A DNA stretch of 64,000 nt. Origin: Bacillota bacterium (GTDB taxonomy: Bacteria; Bacillota; Clostridia; Acetivibrionales; DTU013). The stretch covers positions 124,001-188,000 of the forward strand of contig JAEYRB010000007.1 in assembly GCA_023409735.1 (NCBI GenBank). Direction: 5' to 3'. Positions 26,276 through 34,550 of this stretch are shown one piece after another; position 1 is the first letter of the stretch; every line of letters begins with the position of its first letter. Made by a program: the position numbers and the translations under genes. The notes beneath the pieces were generated by a model. It saw nothing but the letters and a program-made list of their open reading frames with translations, had not been told where the DNA came from and made no database searches.

Positions 26276-27238
26276 TCAAGCTTCATGCTGCTCAGACTCT
26301 TTGTTTAGCGTTAAGCAAAGGGCTGCAACAATGCATCCTGTCAATATAATGATCACAATATCAACAGGAGCAAGTACAATGCCTGAAATCCCATTAAATA
26401 TAAAGCCTGAACCGAAGCGATATAAATGCCCGCTTAACAGTATCATTTCGCCAATATACATCACAAGAGTAACAATAGACGCAGCTATTGAAGGAAGCAG
26501 CACCGATATAGCCCTTCTTCTCCCAAGCAGAAAGGAAGCGATATAGCTGCCGGCTGTTACACCCAGCAAGACAAAGAACAGGTTCATCAGCAGTGCTGAA
26601 ACAGCAGATACCGTTATTTCACCATCCCTGAAAAATGCGGTGAAGCAGGCAAGGATACAAAAGCCAAGGAACAATATAGAAGCAAAAGCTTGGATCCGCA
26701 GAGCCTTTAGCCGGCTTTTATTTCCTGAGAGAAGCATCTGTGCAAAGCCATAGAAGCAGTTGATCAGAGTGATGATTAAGACAACCGAGATAATGTAAAA
26801 ATGCATTTTAAAGGCGGGGCTGTAATCACCGATCAGAACATCAACTGCTCTCCACGTTCTAGTCTCATAGCCTTCCGGAGGAACATAGCACATGAACATT
26901 TGCCAACTTTCCAGGGTAGTTTTGACAGTTGTTGTAACAATGACCTTGTTTTCAAGGAGCAGCTCCGACAGGAAGAATAAGCCAAGCGAAATTGCTGAGG
27001 CAGCTAAAAGTGTCAGCTTCCTTGCGTATTTTATAAGCAGCGGCATAAGAAGCACGGCGGTTATAACTGCTAAACTTATAGGTGTATAAGGAATTATGTA
27101 TTTAGGGTAATTTTCACCAAGGACTGTGCCCTCCCTAACCATATCAGAAACGACACGAACGCCCATATACAGTGGATAAAATGACGCTGCAAGCAAGCCA
27201 ATCATGGATAAAGTCCAATATTTCCAGAATTTTTTCAT
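26276..27238 (-). CDS. Polytopic membrane protein, last gene of the BlaI/BlaR1-like operon
   Basis: 320 residues with about eight hydrophobic segments (about 12-28, 50-72, 75-93, 145-165, 180-200, 212-235, 248-268, 285-308) and one longer extracellular loop between the third and fourth (about 95-140, with VKTTLESWQMFMCYVPPEGYETRTWRAVD). I do not recognise a named family. AAGGAGGAGT before ATG. It lies in the same direction as, and downstream of, the lipoprotein gene, though 230 bases of repeats intervene. A role as the output or sensor partner of the BlaR1-like protease is possible but not shown. Confidence 0.6.
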   Translation of the reverse strand: MKKFWKYWTLSMIGLLAASFYPLYMGVRVVSDMVREGTVLGENYPKYIIPYTPISLAVITAVLLMPLLIKYARKLTLLAASAISLGLFFLSELLLENKVIVTTTVKTTLESWQMFMCYVPPEGYETRTWRAVDVLIGDYSPAFKMHFYIISVVLIITLINCFYGFAQMLLSGNKSRLKALRIQAFASILFLGFCILACFTAFFRDGEITVSAVSALLMNLFFVLLGVTAGSYIASFLLGRRRAISVLLPSIAASIVTLVMYIGEMILLSGHLYRFGSGFIFNGISGIVLAPVDIVIIILTGCIVAALCLTLNKESEQHEA

Positions 27239-27294
27239 TTCAACTCCTCCTTATATAAGACATTTACGATGTAACCTTAAATAATTTAGCTAAG

Positions 27295-27436
27295 CGAAAT
27301 ATTGTGCTTGCTATATGCTCATTAGCAATATTTCGTATAGCAGAATATGATGATTTGCTGTATGTTCCTCTGCAATATATCGTACAGCGGAATATGGTGA
27401 CTATCTACTGACACATCCACAATATATCGTGCTGCG
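27295..27436. repeat. 47-bp-period tandem repeat with leading inverted repeat
   Basis: Units begin near 27325, 27372 and 27419, exactly 47 bases apart; each contains CAATATWTCGTRYRGC. Before them CGAAATATTG and its exact complement CAATATTTCG form a hairpin with a 21-base loop. Located between two genes of the BlaI-type operon. Confidence 0.65.
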
Positions 27437-27466
27437 ACACCTCAAAAATGGAACATCGCAAATGTC

Positions 27467-28054
27467 CTAATCATTCAGATCAGTGTATATTTGACTATGG
27501 GGAGTAATTTCTACAGATGATGAGCTGAACATTTCAAATGTAATGTCCTTCCATGTAACCGTATTATCATTCACAAGTACATAGCGGACATAAGAAGAAT
27601 ATGTGGCATATGGCGTTTCTGCCTCGCCTTCATAGCGCATCAAGTATTTATATTCATGTTCGTACAGCTTACTGCCCTCATAATGTCTTTCAGTGTACTT
27701 TTCCCCGTCAAATTCAAGGTCAAATATATACATCTTCGGATAATCATCCTTGATACTCACATAGTATTGCGGATCATAATGTGACGGATCATGGAGTGTA
27801 TAGTAATGAACCACCCTTATTTTTGCAGGAGTGTCCTTCCCGGTCTGTGAAACAAATTCCTCCCAGCTGTCCTCACCGGAGGATACATTACCATTTTCAA
27901 TAATGACATATCCCGCTTTCTTTGCATCTTCCAAAGAGTACTGATCAGCAGCAGTTTTCAAATCTTCAAAAACCGGAGCCTCAGGCACATTATTACTGCT
28001 GCATTGCGATAAAATGCAAACAAAAGACAAAGCCGCAAAAATCAATCTTTTCAT
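27467..28054 (-). CDS. DUF4362-like lipoprotein
   Basis: 195 residues. A signal peptide (about 1-18) ends ILSQC, an imperfect lipobox with Gln before the Cys. The mature part has DAKKAGYVIIENGNVSSGEDSWEEFV...PAKIRVVHYYT and YPKMYIFDLEFDGEKY, as in DUF4362 proteins, which are often encoded near BlaR1-like proteases. Function unknown. AAGGAGAG before ATG, and only 12 bases follow blaR1, so it is translated from the same message. It may be the substrate, ligand-binding partner or output of the BlaR1-like protease. Confidence 0.65.
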   Translation of the reverse strand: MKRLIFAALSFVCILSQCSSNNVPEAPVFEDLKTAADQYSLEDAKKAGYVIIENGNVSSGEDSWEEFVSQTGKDTPAKIRVVHYYTLHDPSHYDPQYYVSIKDDYPKMYIFDLEFDGEKYTERHYEGSKLYEHEYKYLMRYEGEAETPYATYSSYVRYVLVNDNTVTWKDITFEMFSSSSVEITPHSQIYTDLND

Positions 28055-28066
28055 AAACTACTCTCC

Positions 28067-28975
28067 TTATACTGCATTAGTAATAAGTGTATAGCCTATT
28101 GCAGAGACAAGGACGGCAAAGCTTATTACTGAGAATAACGAAAGCTTTCTGTACGAAAGTATCCGGTTAACTCGGACACGCACCTTTGCGCCTCCAAATG
28201 CAGAGGCAAAAACATTTTTACTCTCACAACAGTTAACAAGTACTGTTGCATATGCCTTCTTTTCAGCTTCACCGCAGCTTGCCATAACCCACTCGTCGCA
28301 AGCAAGCTCCGCTTCCTCCAGAAATATCTTCAGGAAGAGCCATGCCAATGGATTGAACCAATGAATAATAACAGAAACAAACGCAATAATACGCCACAGA
28401 TTATCCACTGCTTTGATATGTATGTTTTCGTGCAGTAATATGTATTGCAAGTCCTTTTGCTCGTATTTTTCCGGTAAAATGATCATCGGCTTAAAAATAC
28501 CATAGGTTGCAGGAGAGGTTATCTTATCAGAAATATAGATGTTGCCAGACAAATGGCGGGCGCTCTTCAATTCTGATCTAGTGATTGTGTATATTATTAT
28601 AAGTGCAAGTAATAGGGCAGCAGCAACAATAGCCCAGATGATAAAAGCTATTTGAAAGATATTCTCCAATAAATTGACTTTGTACGTGATGGGGAAGTAG
28701 CTGTCTGCCGCCATAACATAATTTGTCGTAGTAAGTCCTTTAACACCTTTATATACAACTACAGTTCGTGTTGTGAGTTTTGAGATCAGCGTCATCAAGC
28801 TATATTTACTGGTCATACCAAACGGCAGCCACATTCTGATGAACGGAATGAACCAAAGAATATAAACAAATCTGCGAGGTATTTTGCGGAGCCTTCCCAA
28901 AAAAAGAACTACCAGACCGGTTATAGCTGAAGATATGCTCATATTTAGCAGCCAATAGAATATATCGGCAAACAA
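28067..28975 (-). CDS. BlaR1/MecR1-family M56 membrane metallopeptidase, sensorless
   Basis: About 302 residues. Four membrane helices surround the zinc-protease segment: HENIH (the HExxH motif) followed by NPLAWLFLKIFLEEAELACDEWV with the third ligand region. The protein ends after its last helix (SVISFAVLVSAIGYTLI); classical BlaR1 (about 585 residues) adds a penicillin-binding sensor, which is absent. It should cleave the BlaI-type repressor on signal. I favour a TTG start (MFADIFYWLL) 7 bases after AGAGGT; a GTG three codons earlier overlaps that site and the blaI stop. Signal unknown. Confidence 0.82.
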   Translation of the reverse strand: MFADIFYWLLNMSISSAITGLVVLFLGRLRKIPRRFVYILWFIPFIRMWLPFGMTSKYSLMTLISKLTTRTVVVYKGVKGLTTTNYVMAADSYFPITYKVNLLENIFQIAFIIWAIVAAALLLALIIIYTITRSELKSARHLSGNIYISDKITSPATYGIFKPMIILPEKYEQKDLQYILLHENIHIKAVDNLWRIIAFVSVIIHWFNPLAWLFLKIFLEEAELACDEWVMASCGEAEKKAYATVLVNCCESKNVFASAFGGAKVRVRVNRILSYRKLSLFSVISFAVLVSAIGYTLITNAV

Positions 28976-28980
28976 TGACG

Positions 28981-29334
28981 TCACCTCTTTTCAATCATTT
29001 CACGCAACTCTTTCAGCTCATCGGCAGAAAGCTTTTCGTCCTCGATAATGGCTGAAAACAGCGCCTTTTTTGAGCCGCCGAACAGCTTGTCAATAAGAGA
29101 TTGTGTTTCGGCTCTCCGAGTATCCTCGCAGGAGATAAGAGAGGAGCATATGAATCCAGGCTCTTCTCTTTTAATAAAGCCTTTGTTTTCAAGCTTTTTT
29201 ACAATGGTATAGGTCGTATTCTTATTCCATCCGATTTTTTCAGCAGCAATTAGGCTTACCTGCTTTGCAGAAACAGGTTCATTCTCCCATATGATCTCCA
29301 TAACCTTTATTTCACTATCAAATAATTTTTCCAT
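28981..29334 (-). CDS. BlaI/MecI-family transcriptional repressor
   Basis: 117 residues. Winged helix (about 5-70: SEIKVMEIIWENEPVSAKQV...WNKNTTYTIVKKLENKGFIKREE) and a helical dimerisation tail. Repressors of this family are inactivated by proteolysis triggered by their BlaR1 partner, encoded directly downstream. AAGGATG precedes the ATG. Its promoter carries dyads overlapping the -10, so it should repress its own operon. Confidence 0.88.
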   Translation of the reverse strand: MEKLFDSEIKVMEIIWENEPVSAKQVSLIAAEKIGWNKNTTYTIVKKLENKGFIKREEPGFICSSLISCEDTRRAETQSLIDKLFGGSKKALFSAIIEDEKLSADELKELREMIEKR

Positions 29335-29436
29335 TGTTGGTCACATCCTTTGTGTTGTCAGATAATTTCACAATTGTCATTAGCACCTTTGCAATGCCAA
29401 ATAATTTCACCCTTTTCATCCGCGCTTTTTATAAGG

Positions 29437-29481
29437 ACTATTACTATAGTCTATACTATTACAATAGTCTGTGTCTGTCAA
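29437..29481 (-). promoter_or_regulatory. Promoter and twin BlaI-type operator of the blaI operon
   Basis: On the minus strand TTGACA, a 17-base spacer and TAGTAT form a strong sigma-A promoter. The dyad ACTATT-AC-AATAGT (perfect) overlaps the -10 and spacer, and a second dyad ACTAT-TACT-ATAGT lies 18 bases further downstream. Two similar dyads covering a promoter are typical for BlaI/MecI autoregulation; the sequence is close to but not the same as known ACTACA/TGTAGT operators. Confidence 0.6.
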
Positions 29482-29510
29482 TATATAATTTGGGAATATT
29501 AAGAAACAAA

Positions 29511-29587
29511 GGTCTCGCAGGGGGGAGGTTATCGAGCCCACCTCGTCTTTTTGCTGTAGACCGGAGGTACAACGCCATAAATAAAAC
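29511..29587. repeat. Structured intergenic repeat, copy B
   Basis: Second copy of the element found near 14.2 kb. Here GGTCT...AGACC forms an outer stem and GAGGT/ACCTC closes the loop that contains the shared ATCGAGCCC. It lies upstream of the blaI promoter, outside that transcript. The 350 bases between it and the SDR gene hold no gene I can support. Confidence 0.5.
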
Positions 29588-29944
29588 TGGCAGTAACCTA
29601 TATACTAACTAGATTATCTGCCATAAAAATGCATCAATATTTTATTTTGCCAGAGGCCTACTCCATCTATTATGATATGTTCCCTTCATAGTTGACAATC
29701 GATTTTTGTTTTTTCATTGTATTCCACAAAGGGCGCATATTATTGACACAGAGACAGATTTTATTTTGACTCATCTGCAGCCAAAGAAAATCAAGCCGGT
29801 ATCCTAAAAATAGTACATTCAGATTATTTACAATTCTTTGATTAAAGCTAATTTAATCATTCCTGCTCTGTTTAATATGCTTTGCAAAATCACTAAGCCC
29901 GGACGCAAAATTTACAATGCTATTTAACTATCGCATCCTTACAC

Positions 29945-30008
29945 AAGCGTCAGATCAAACTCCCGAATAAGCTGAGAAGCGTCAGATCAAACTCCCGAGT
30001 AAGCTGAG
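29945..30008. repeat. 32-bp tandem duplication across a gene end
   Basis: Two adjacent 32-base copies with one mismatch. The inner copy includes the last codons (FSAYSGV) and stop of the SDR gene; the outer copy repeats them after the stop. Typical of replication slippage. Confidence 0.85.
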
Positions 30009-30844
30009 AAGCCTCCGTCAATCGGCACTACTACACCATTTACGAAGCTTGACGCCTTTTCACACACCAGCCACAGAAGCGTTCCTGTCAGCTCTTCCGC
30101 TTCTCCAAAACGTCCCATAGGAGTCATATTAAGTATCTTGTTCGATCTTGAAGTATAAGTGCCATCCGGATTAAACAATAACGCCCTGTTCTGATTTGTA
30201 ACAAAGAAGCCCGGTGCTATTGCGTTGACCCTTATGCCAACCTTGGACATATGCACCGCCAGCCACTGTGTAAAATTGGAGATGGCCGCCTTTGCTCCGC
30301 TATATGCCGGAATCTTGGTAAGGGGAGAGAAAGCGTTCATCGAGGAAATGTTGATAATTACAGCGCCGTCCCTTCCTATCATATCCTTTGAGAAAACCTG
30401 TGTCGGCATAAGTGTGCCAAGAAAATTGAGATTAAAAACAAATTCAATTCCCTTTGGATCAAGATCAAAGAAGGTCACTACTCCATCCTCTTTTTTTTCA
30501 AGGTCTTCTTTGAATAAATACTCCTTTGTAGTAGTTCCCTTTGGATTGTTTCCTCCGGCCCCGTTAATCAATATATCACATGGTCCGAATGCCTTATTTA
30601 CAGTCTCTCTTGCAGTCTCAAGACTTTCATGGTCGAGAACGTTTGCTTCTACACCTATAGCCCTGCCGCCTGCATTATTTATCTCTTCGGCTATATTATC
30701 AGCCATATCCTTTTTAAGGTCAAGAACTGCAACTCTTGCACCGCATTCAGCAAGAGCTTTGGAGAAGCCGCTGCACAGGATTCCACCGCCGCCCGTCACA
30801 ACAGCGGTTTTACCGGATAGATCAATTTTAAATGGTACACTCAT
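29987..30844 (-). CDS. SDR oxidoreductase, D-mannonate/fructuronate oxidoreductase-like (UxuB/YjmF type)
   Basis: 285 residues. NAD(P)-binding TGGGGILCSGF (about 18-28), INGAGGNNPKGTT, the SDR catalytic set SSMNAFSP with YSGAKAA, and the C-terminal GVVVPIDGGFSAYSGV. The long insert TFFDLDPKGIEFVFNLNFLGTLMPTQVF is shared with the Bacillus YjmF-type fructuronate reductase, which converts fructuronate to mannonate in glucuronate breakdown. The nearby 2-keto-3-deoxygluconate kinase supports this pathway. Reduction of another sugar acid remains possible. Confidence 0.75.
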   Translation of the reverse strand: MSVPFKIDLSGKTAVVTGGGGILCSGFSKALAECGARVAVLDLKKDMADNIAEEINNAGGRAIGVEANVLDHESLETARETVNKAFGPCDILINGAGGNNPKGTTTKEYLFKEDLEKKEDGVVTFFDLDPKGIEFVFNLNFLGTLMPTQVFSKDMIGRDGAVIINISSMNAFSPLTKIPAYSGAKAAISNFTQWLAVHMSKVGIRVNAIAPGFFVTNQNRALLFNPDGTYTSRSNKILNMTPMGRFGEAEELTGTLLWLVCEKASSFVNGVVVPIDGGFSAYSGV

Positions 30845-30969
30845 GATAACACCTCATTTATTCCAGCGTTTTTTCGCGCATATGTTTTATTGCTTAACAG
30901 TACAATTTAACTTTCTCCCACATAAGTCATTTAAGATTTAACCTTATAATAATTTAGGAGTACGATATA

Positions 30970-31032
30970 CTACTGTCTCATCCACAATACATCATGCTAC
31001 GGGGCTTTAAAAATGGTACATTGCAAATGCCT
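30970..31032. repeat. Dispersed repeat, second copy of the segment near 27.4 kb
   Basis: Aligns with 27405-27468 at roughly 80% identity, sharing ATCCACAATA, TGCT.CG, AAAAATGG and GCAAATG. Both copies are intergenic, just past a minus-strand gene's stop or start. No coding potential. Confidence 0.55.
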
Positions 31033-31057
31033 CCACATGAAATTTGGCACTGTTTAT

Positions 31058-32509
31058 TTAGACTACATAGGTCGAAGCTGATGTGCTTCCGCCTTCGCCT
31101 GTCCAATTTGTATGATGGAACTCGCCACGCTTGCCATCTACCCTCTCATAGGTATGCGCACCAAAATAGTCACGCTGTGCCTGAAGCAGGTTAGCCGGCA
31201 GTCTTGAGCATCTATAGCCGTCGTAATAACTAAGTGCAGCTGCAAAGCAAGGAATCGGTATGCCATTGAGCATTGCTGTGGATGCGACTCTTCTCCAGCC
31301 GATCTGAGCATTTTCAACCTTTTCCTTAAAGAACGGATCTAAAAGCAGGTTGTCAAGCTCAGGATTATTATCAAAGGCTTCCTTAATCTTGCCAAGGAAT
31401 GCTGACCTGATAATACAGCCGCCACGCCACATCAAAGCAATTCCTCCGTAATTGAGCTTCCAGCCGTAGGTCTTGGCTGCAGCACGCATAAGAGTATAGC
31501 CCTGTGCGTATGAAACTATCTTTGATGCATAAAGAGCATTTTTTATATCCTCGATGAATGCTTTTCTGTCACCTTTGAGTTCAGGCTTTGGGCCTGTCAA
31601 AATATTTGAAGCAGCGACTCGTTCTTCCTTTATTGCTGAAAGGCAGCGCGCATAGACTGCTTCACTGATCAATGTCAGCGGAATTCCCTCATCCAGGGAT
31701 GCAATTGATGTCCATTTGCCGGTACCCTTCTGCCCGGCTGTATCAAGAATCTTTTCGACGATAGGCTCGCCGTCCGTGTCCTTATAGGCCAGTATGTCGC
31801 GGGTAATCTCGATAAGATAGCTATCCAGCTCACCCTTGTTCCAATCGGCAAATACTTCATGCATCTCATCCGCTGTCATGCCCAGATAGACCTTCATCAG
31901 ATAATATGCCTCGCATATCAGCTGCATATCGCCATATTCTATGCCATTGTGGACCATTTTTACAAAATGCCCTGCTCCGTTTTCTCCTACCCAATCACAG
32001 CAAGGAGAACCATCCTCTACCTTAGCACAAATGCCTTGGAATATAGGCTTAACATGAGCCCATGCTGCCGGTGAACCACCTGGCATCATGCTCGGGCCCT
32101 TCAGTGCGCCCTCTTCTCCGCCGGATACCCCCGTACCAATATAAAGGAGGCCTTTGGACTCAACATAAGCCGTGCGGCGGATAGTATCAGGAAAGTGAGA
32201 GTTTCCTCCGTCGATAATGATATCGCCTTCTTCAAGATACGGTATAATTGTTTCGATAAGGTCATCGACAGGCTTACCGGCCTTAACCATCATCATAACC
32301 TTTCTTGGCTTTTTTAAATTATCAACTAATTCCTCTATTGACATAGCTCCTATAATGTTCTTTCCCTTTGCTCTGCCATTAATAAAATCAGTTACCTTTT
32401 CAGTTGTACGATTAAAAACAGCTACGGTAAAGCCCTTGCTTTCCATGTTCATAACAAGGTTTTCGCCCATAACTGCCAGGCCGATCAGTCCAATATCTGC
32501 TTTACTCAC
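31058..32509 (-). CDS. gnd: 6-phosphogluconate dehydrogenase, decarboxylating
   Basis: 483 residues, full length. Oxidises 6-phosphogluconate to ribulose 5-phosphate. Seen: N-terminal IGLIGLAVMGENLVMNM with FNRTTEK (NADP type), GGNSHFPDT, GTGVSGGEEGALKGPSMMPGG, KMVHNGIEYGDMQLICEAY and the C-terminal GEFHTNW-like tail (GEFHHTNWTGEGG). Start is GTG after AAGGAGG. A perfect cre-type palindrome lies 65 bases upstream. Its neighbours suggest use in gluconate or hexuronate catabolism rather than only the pentose phosphate pathway. Confidence 0.96.
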   Translation of the reverse strand: MSKADIGLIGLAVMGENLVMNMESKGFTVAVFNRTTEKVTDFINGRAKGKNIIGAMSIEELVDNLKKPRKVMMMVKAGKPVDDLIETIIPYLEEGDIIIDGGNSHFPDTIRRTAYVESKGLLYIGTGVSGGEEGALKGPSMMPGGSPAAWAHVKPIFQGICAKVEDGSPCCDWVGENGAGHFVKMVHNGIEYGDMQLICEAYYLMKVYLGMTADEMHEVFADWNKGELDSYLIEITRDILAYKDTDGEPIVEKILDTAGQKGTGKWTSIASLDEGIPLTLISEAVYARCLSAIKEERVAASNILTGPKPELKGDRKAFIEDIKNALYASKIVSYAQGYTLMRAAAKTYGWKLNYGGIALMWRGGCIIRSAFLGKIKEAFDNNPELDNLLLDPFFKEKVENAQIGWRRVASTAMLNGIPIPCFAAALSYYDGYRCSRLPANLLQAQRDYFGAHTYERVDGKRGEFHHTNWTGEGGSTSASTYVV

Positions 32510-32573
32510 ACTTTATACCTCCTTGTGTTCTTCAATTCACGCTTTAATGCTATTCAAGCTTTTTGAAAGGCGC

Positions 32574-32587
32574 TGTAAGCGCTTACA
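32574..32587. promoter_or_regulatory. cre / LacI-family operator upstream of gnd
   Basis: TGTAAGCGCTTACA, a perfect 14-base palindrome that fits the CcpA consensus TGWAANCGNTNWCA. A dedicated LacI-family sugar-acid regulator could use the same sequence. Confidence 0.65.
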
Positions 32588-32758
32588 CATCTGCTAATAA
32601 AAGTTCTTATACCAATTAATATTTATATGCCAGCCTTTAGTTATGCCTAAGCATTAAGGCCTTTATTAAAAACTTTCCTTGAAAGCCATTATTTTAAACA
32701 CTAAATTTTGTTATGGAACCACTATTAAAACCACCAGCTTTAACTTAACTCAAACCCC

Positions 32759-32835
32759 GTAATTAAAGCCGTAATTAAAAGCCGTAATTTAAAGCCTTAA
32801 TTAAAAGCCCTAATGTAAAGCTTTAATTTGAAGCC
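32759..32835. repeat. Degenerate 13-bp tandem repeat, six units
   Basis: Six head-to-tail units of the form KTAATTWAAAGCC (one 12-base, five 13-base) in the gnd-kdgK intergenic region, with scattered partial units on both sides. No gene is visible in this 390-base gap. Confidence 0.75.
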
Positions 32836-32976
32836 TTCTCTTCAGTCTCTGTTTAAAGCCTTATTAACCTTTTCCTTGAAGCCTCTTTTTTAAACCTTTC
32901 ATAACATAAGAATTATTACCTTTCATATAATACAAAGCAAGTATTCTTACGATCCATTAATCAATACATAGACCTA

Positions 32977-34050
32977 TCAGCGTTTTACTCTTGCATTACC
33001 CTTCCAGACAGACCATACCTGTTCTTCATCAGCAGGAATTGAATAATCTGTGTACAAGGTGGTAGTTAAAGCACCGTTTGCCCATCCGAACTGTACCCAT
33101 TTTTCAGGCTCCCAACCCCTAAGTATTGCATAGAGCATACCGCCTACAAAGCCGTCCCCCCCGCCTATACGGTCGAGTACTGTTATCTCTCGGGGCTCGG
33201 CTACATGCCAATTTTCTCCCTCAAGTATGATCGCTCCCCATAAATGGCTGTTTACGCTAATTACCTGGCGAAGTGTTGTAGCGAATACAGAGGCATTCGG
33301 AAAGGTTTTCTTTACCGCATTTATCATACCCTTGAAGCTTTCAATTTTGCTGGTCAGATCTTTACCACCCGCTTCTGGGCCTTCAATGCCGAAGCACAGC
33401 TGGAAATCCTCTTCATTACCCACAAGTATATCTGCTAAACCTGCAATCTCAGTAAATATTTCTCTTAACTCTTTTTCGCGGTCTTTCCAGAAGGATGCAC
33501 GATAGTTGAGATCAAAGGATATTCTGGTTCCGTACTTTTTGGCTGCTCTGGCGATCTCCACACAGAATTTACCTGTATCAGGTGAAAGAGCAGCAATCAA
33601 TCCTGAAAGATGAACGATCTGTACACCTTCCTTGCCAAATAACCTGTCAAGATCAAAATCCTTTACATTGAGCGTACGTCCGACTTCTCCCGCACGATCG
33701 TTGTATACCCTTGGCCCCCGCGTACCATAACCGCTGTCAGCAATGTTTATCTGGTGACGATATCCCCAGGGTCCATCCTGTTCAACCTCCCTGCCCTCAT
33801 AGGCCATATGACGGCTTGCCAGATCATTCTTAATCAGTGCTGCTATAGGGCTATCCTTTACAAACGTTGTAAGAACCTTGACAGGCAGGCCAAGGTAGGA
33901 AGAAACACTTGCTACATTTGTCTCCGCACTAGTAACATGAAGTGTATAATTTCTGCTGCAATGTACCGGCTGTCCGTTCTCAGGAGTAATCCGGATTCCC
34001 ATACTCGTGGGAACAACCATTGAATAAGTAAAATCCTTGCGAAGTTCCAT
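32977..34050 (-). CDS. 2-dehydro-3-deoxygluconokinase-like PfkB sugar kinase
   Basis: 357 residues, ribokinase/PfkB fold. Seen: an N-terminal substrate loop with NVASVSSYLGLPVKVLTTF, ISFDLNYRASFWKD, GNEEDFQLCFG and the PfkB signature DRIGGGDGFVGGMLYAIL whose aspartate is the catalytic base. It matches KdgK-type kinases that make 2-keto-3-deoxy-6-phosphogluconate, joining hexuronate and gluconate breakdown; fructokinase activity cannot be excluded. AAGGAGACAG precedes ATG. The promoter with operator just upstream indicates catabolite or substrate control. Confidence 0.8.
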   Translation of the reverse strand: MELRKDFTYSMVVPTSMGIRITPENGQPVHCSRNYTLHVTSAETNVASVSSYLGLPVKVLTTFVKDSPIAALIKNDLASRHMAYEGREVEQDGPWGYRHQINIADSGYGTRGPRVYNDRAGEVGRTLNVKDFDLDRLFGKEGVQIVHLSGLIAALSPDTGKFCVEIARAAKKYGTRISFDLNYRASFWKDREKELREIFTEIAGLADILVGNEEDFQLCFGIEGPEAGGKDLTSKIESFKGMINAVKKTFPNASVFATTLRQVISVNSHLWGAIILEGENWHVAEPREITVLDRIGGGDGFVGGMLYAILRGWEPEKWVQFGWANGALTTTLYTDYSIPADEEQVWSVWKGNARVKR

Positions 34051-34072
34051 TTTTTACTGTCTCCTTTCTATA

Positions 34073-34120
34073 TGTAACCGCTTACATGACGATTATATAA
34101 TATATAAACCCTGATTTCAA
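34073..34120 (-). promoter_or_regulatory. Promoter and cre/LacI-type operator of the KDG kinase gene
   Basis: On the minus strand TTGAAA, exactly 17 bases, TATAAT; five bases later TGTAAGCGGTTACA, a near-perfect palindrome (CcpA-consensus match) covering the likely transcription start and ending 22 bases before the ATG. This placement would block initiation. Confidence 0.75.
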
Positions 34121-34550
34121 GACAGCTTGTAACTAAAAATATTTTCCTTTATAACTTTTCACTTAACATAGCAAAACCTTCACATAGACTTACCTTGCTA
34201 TAAGAAAATAAATATTATATGCCTTACTATTATTAAAACCTAAATAAGTAAATACTCAACACTTGGTACTAAAGCTTTTTATCACACCGCATCAGTTGAC
34301 AGATATTTTCCAGTTAGAGCTTTAACCCTTAGGATTCCTTGATGGTCAATGACAAAATCATCAGCCGGCCTCCTATGATATGTCATTTTCCCAATCCATC
34401 AACACTATATGAGGACCAATTATTATGTTTTTTAATGCACCATTTTACAAAGTTTCCCGCTGGTTGATTTTCGGAACAGCAAATATCGTGTCTCTACATT
34501 GTGCTTCATAATACAAACGAGTAAAATATAATTACAGGAGGTTGATTTCT

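Noticed and set aside
27295..27436. CRISPR-like array with 47-base spacing
   Set aside because: The whole 47-base unit is repeated and diverges throughout, so there is no repeat/spacer pattern.
29511..29587. Riboswitch in the blaI leader
   Set aside because: The element lies upstream of the blaI -35 box, so it is not part of that transcript.
32759..32835. CRISPR array
   Set aside because: The 13-base units are contiguous and degenerate with no unique spacers; no cas genes nearby.
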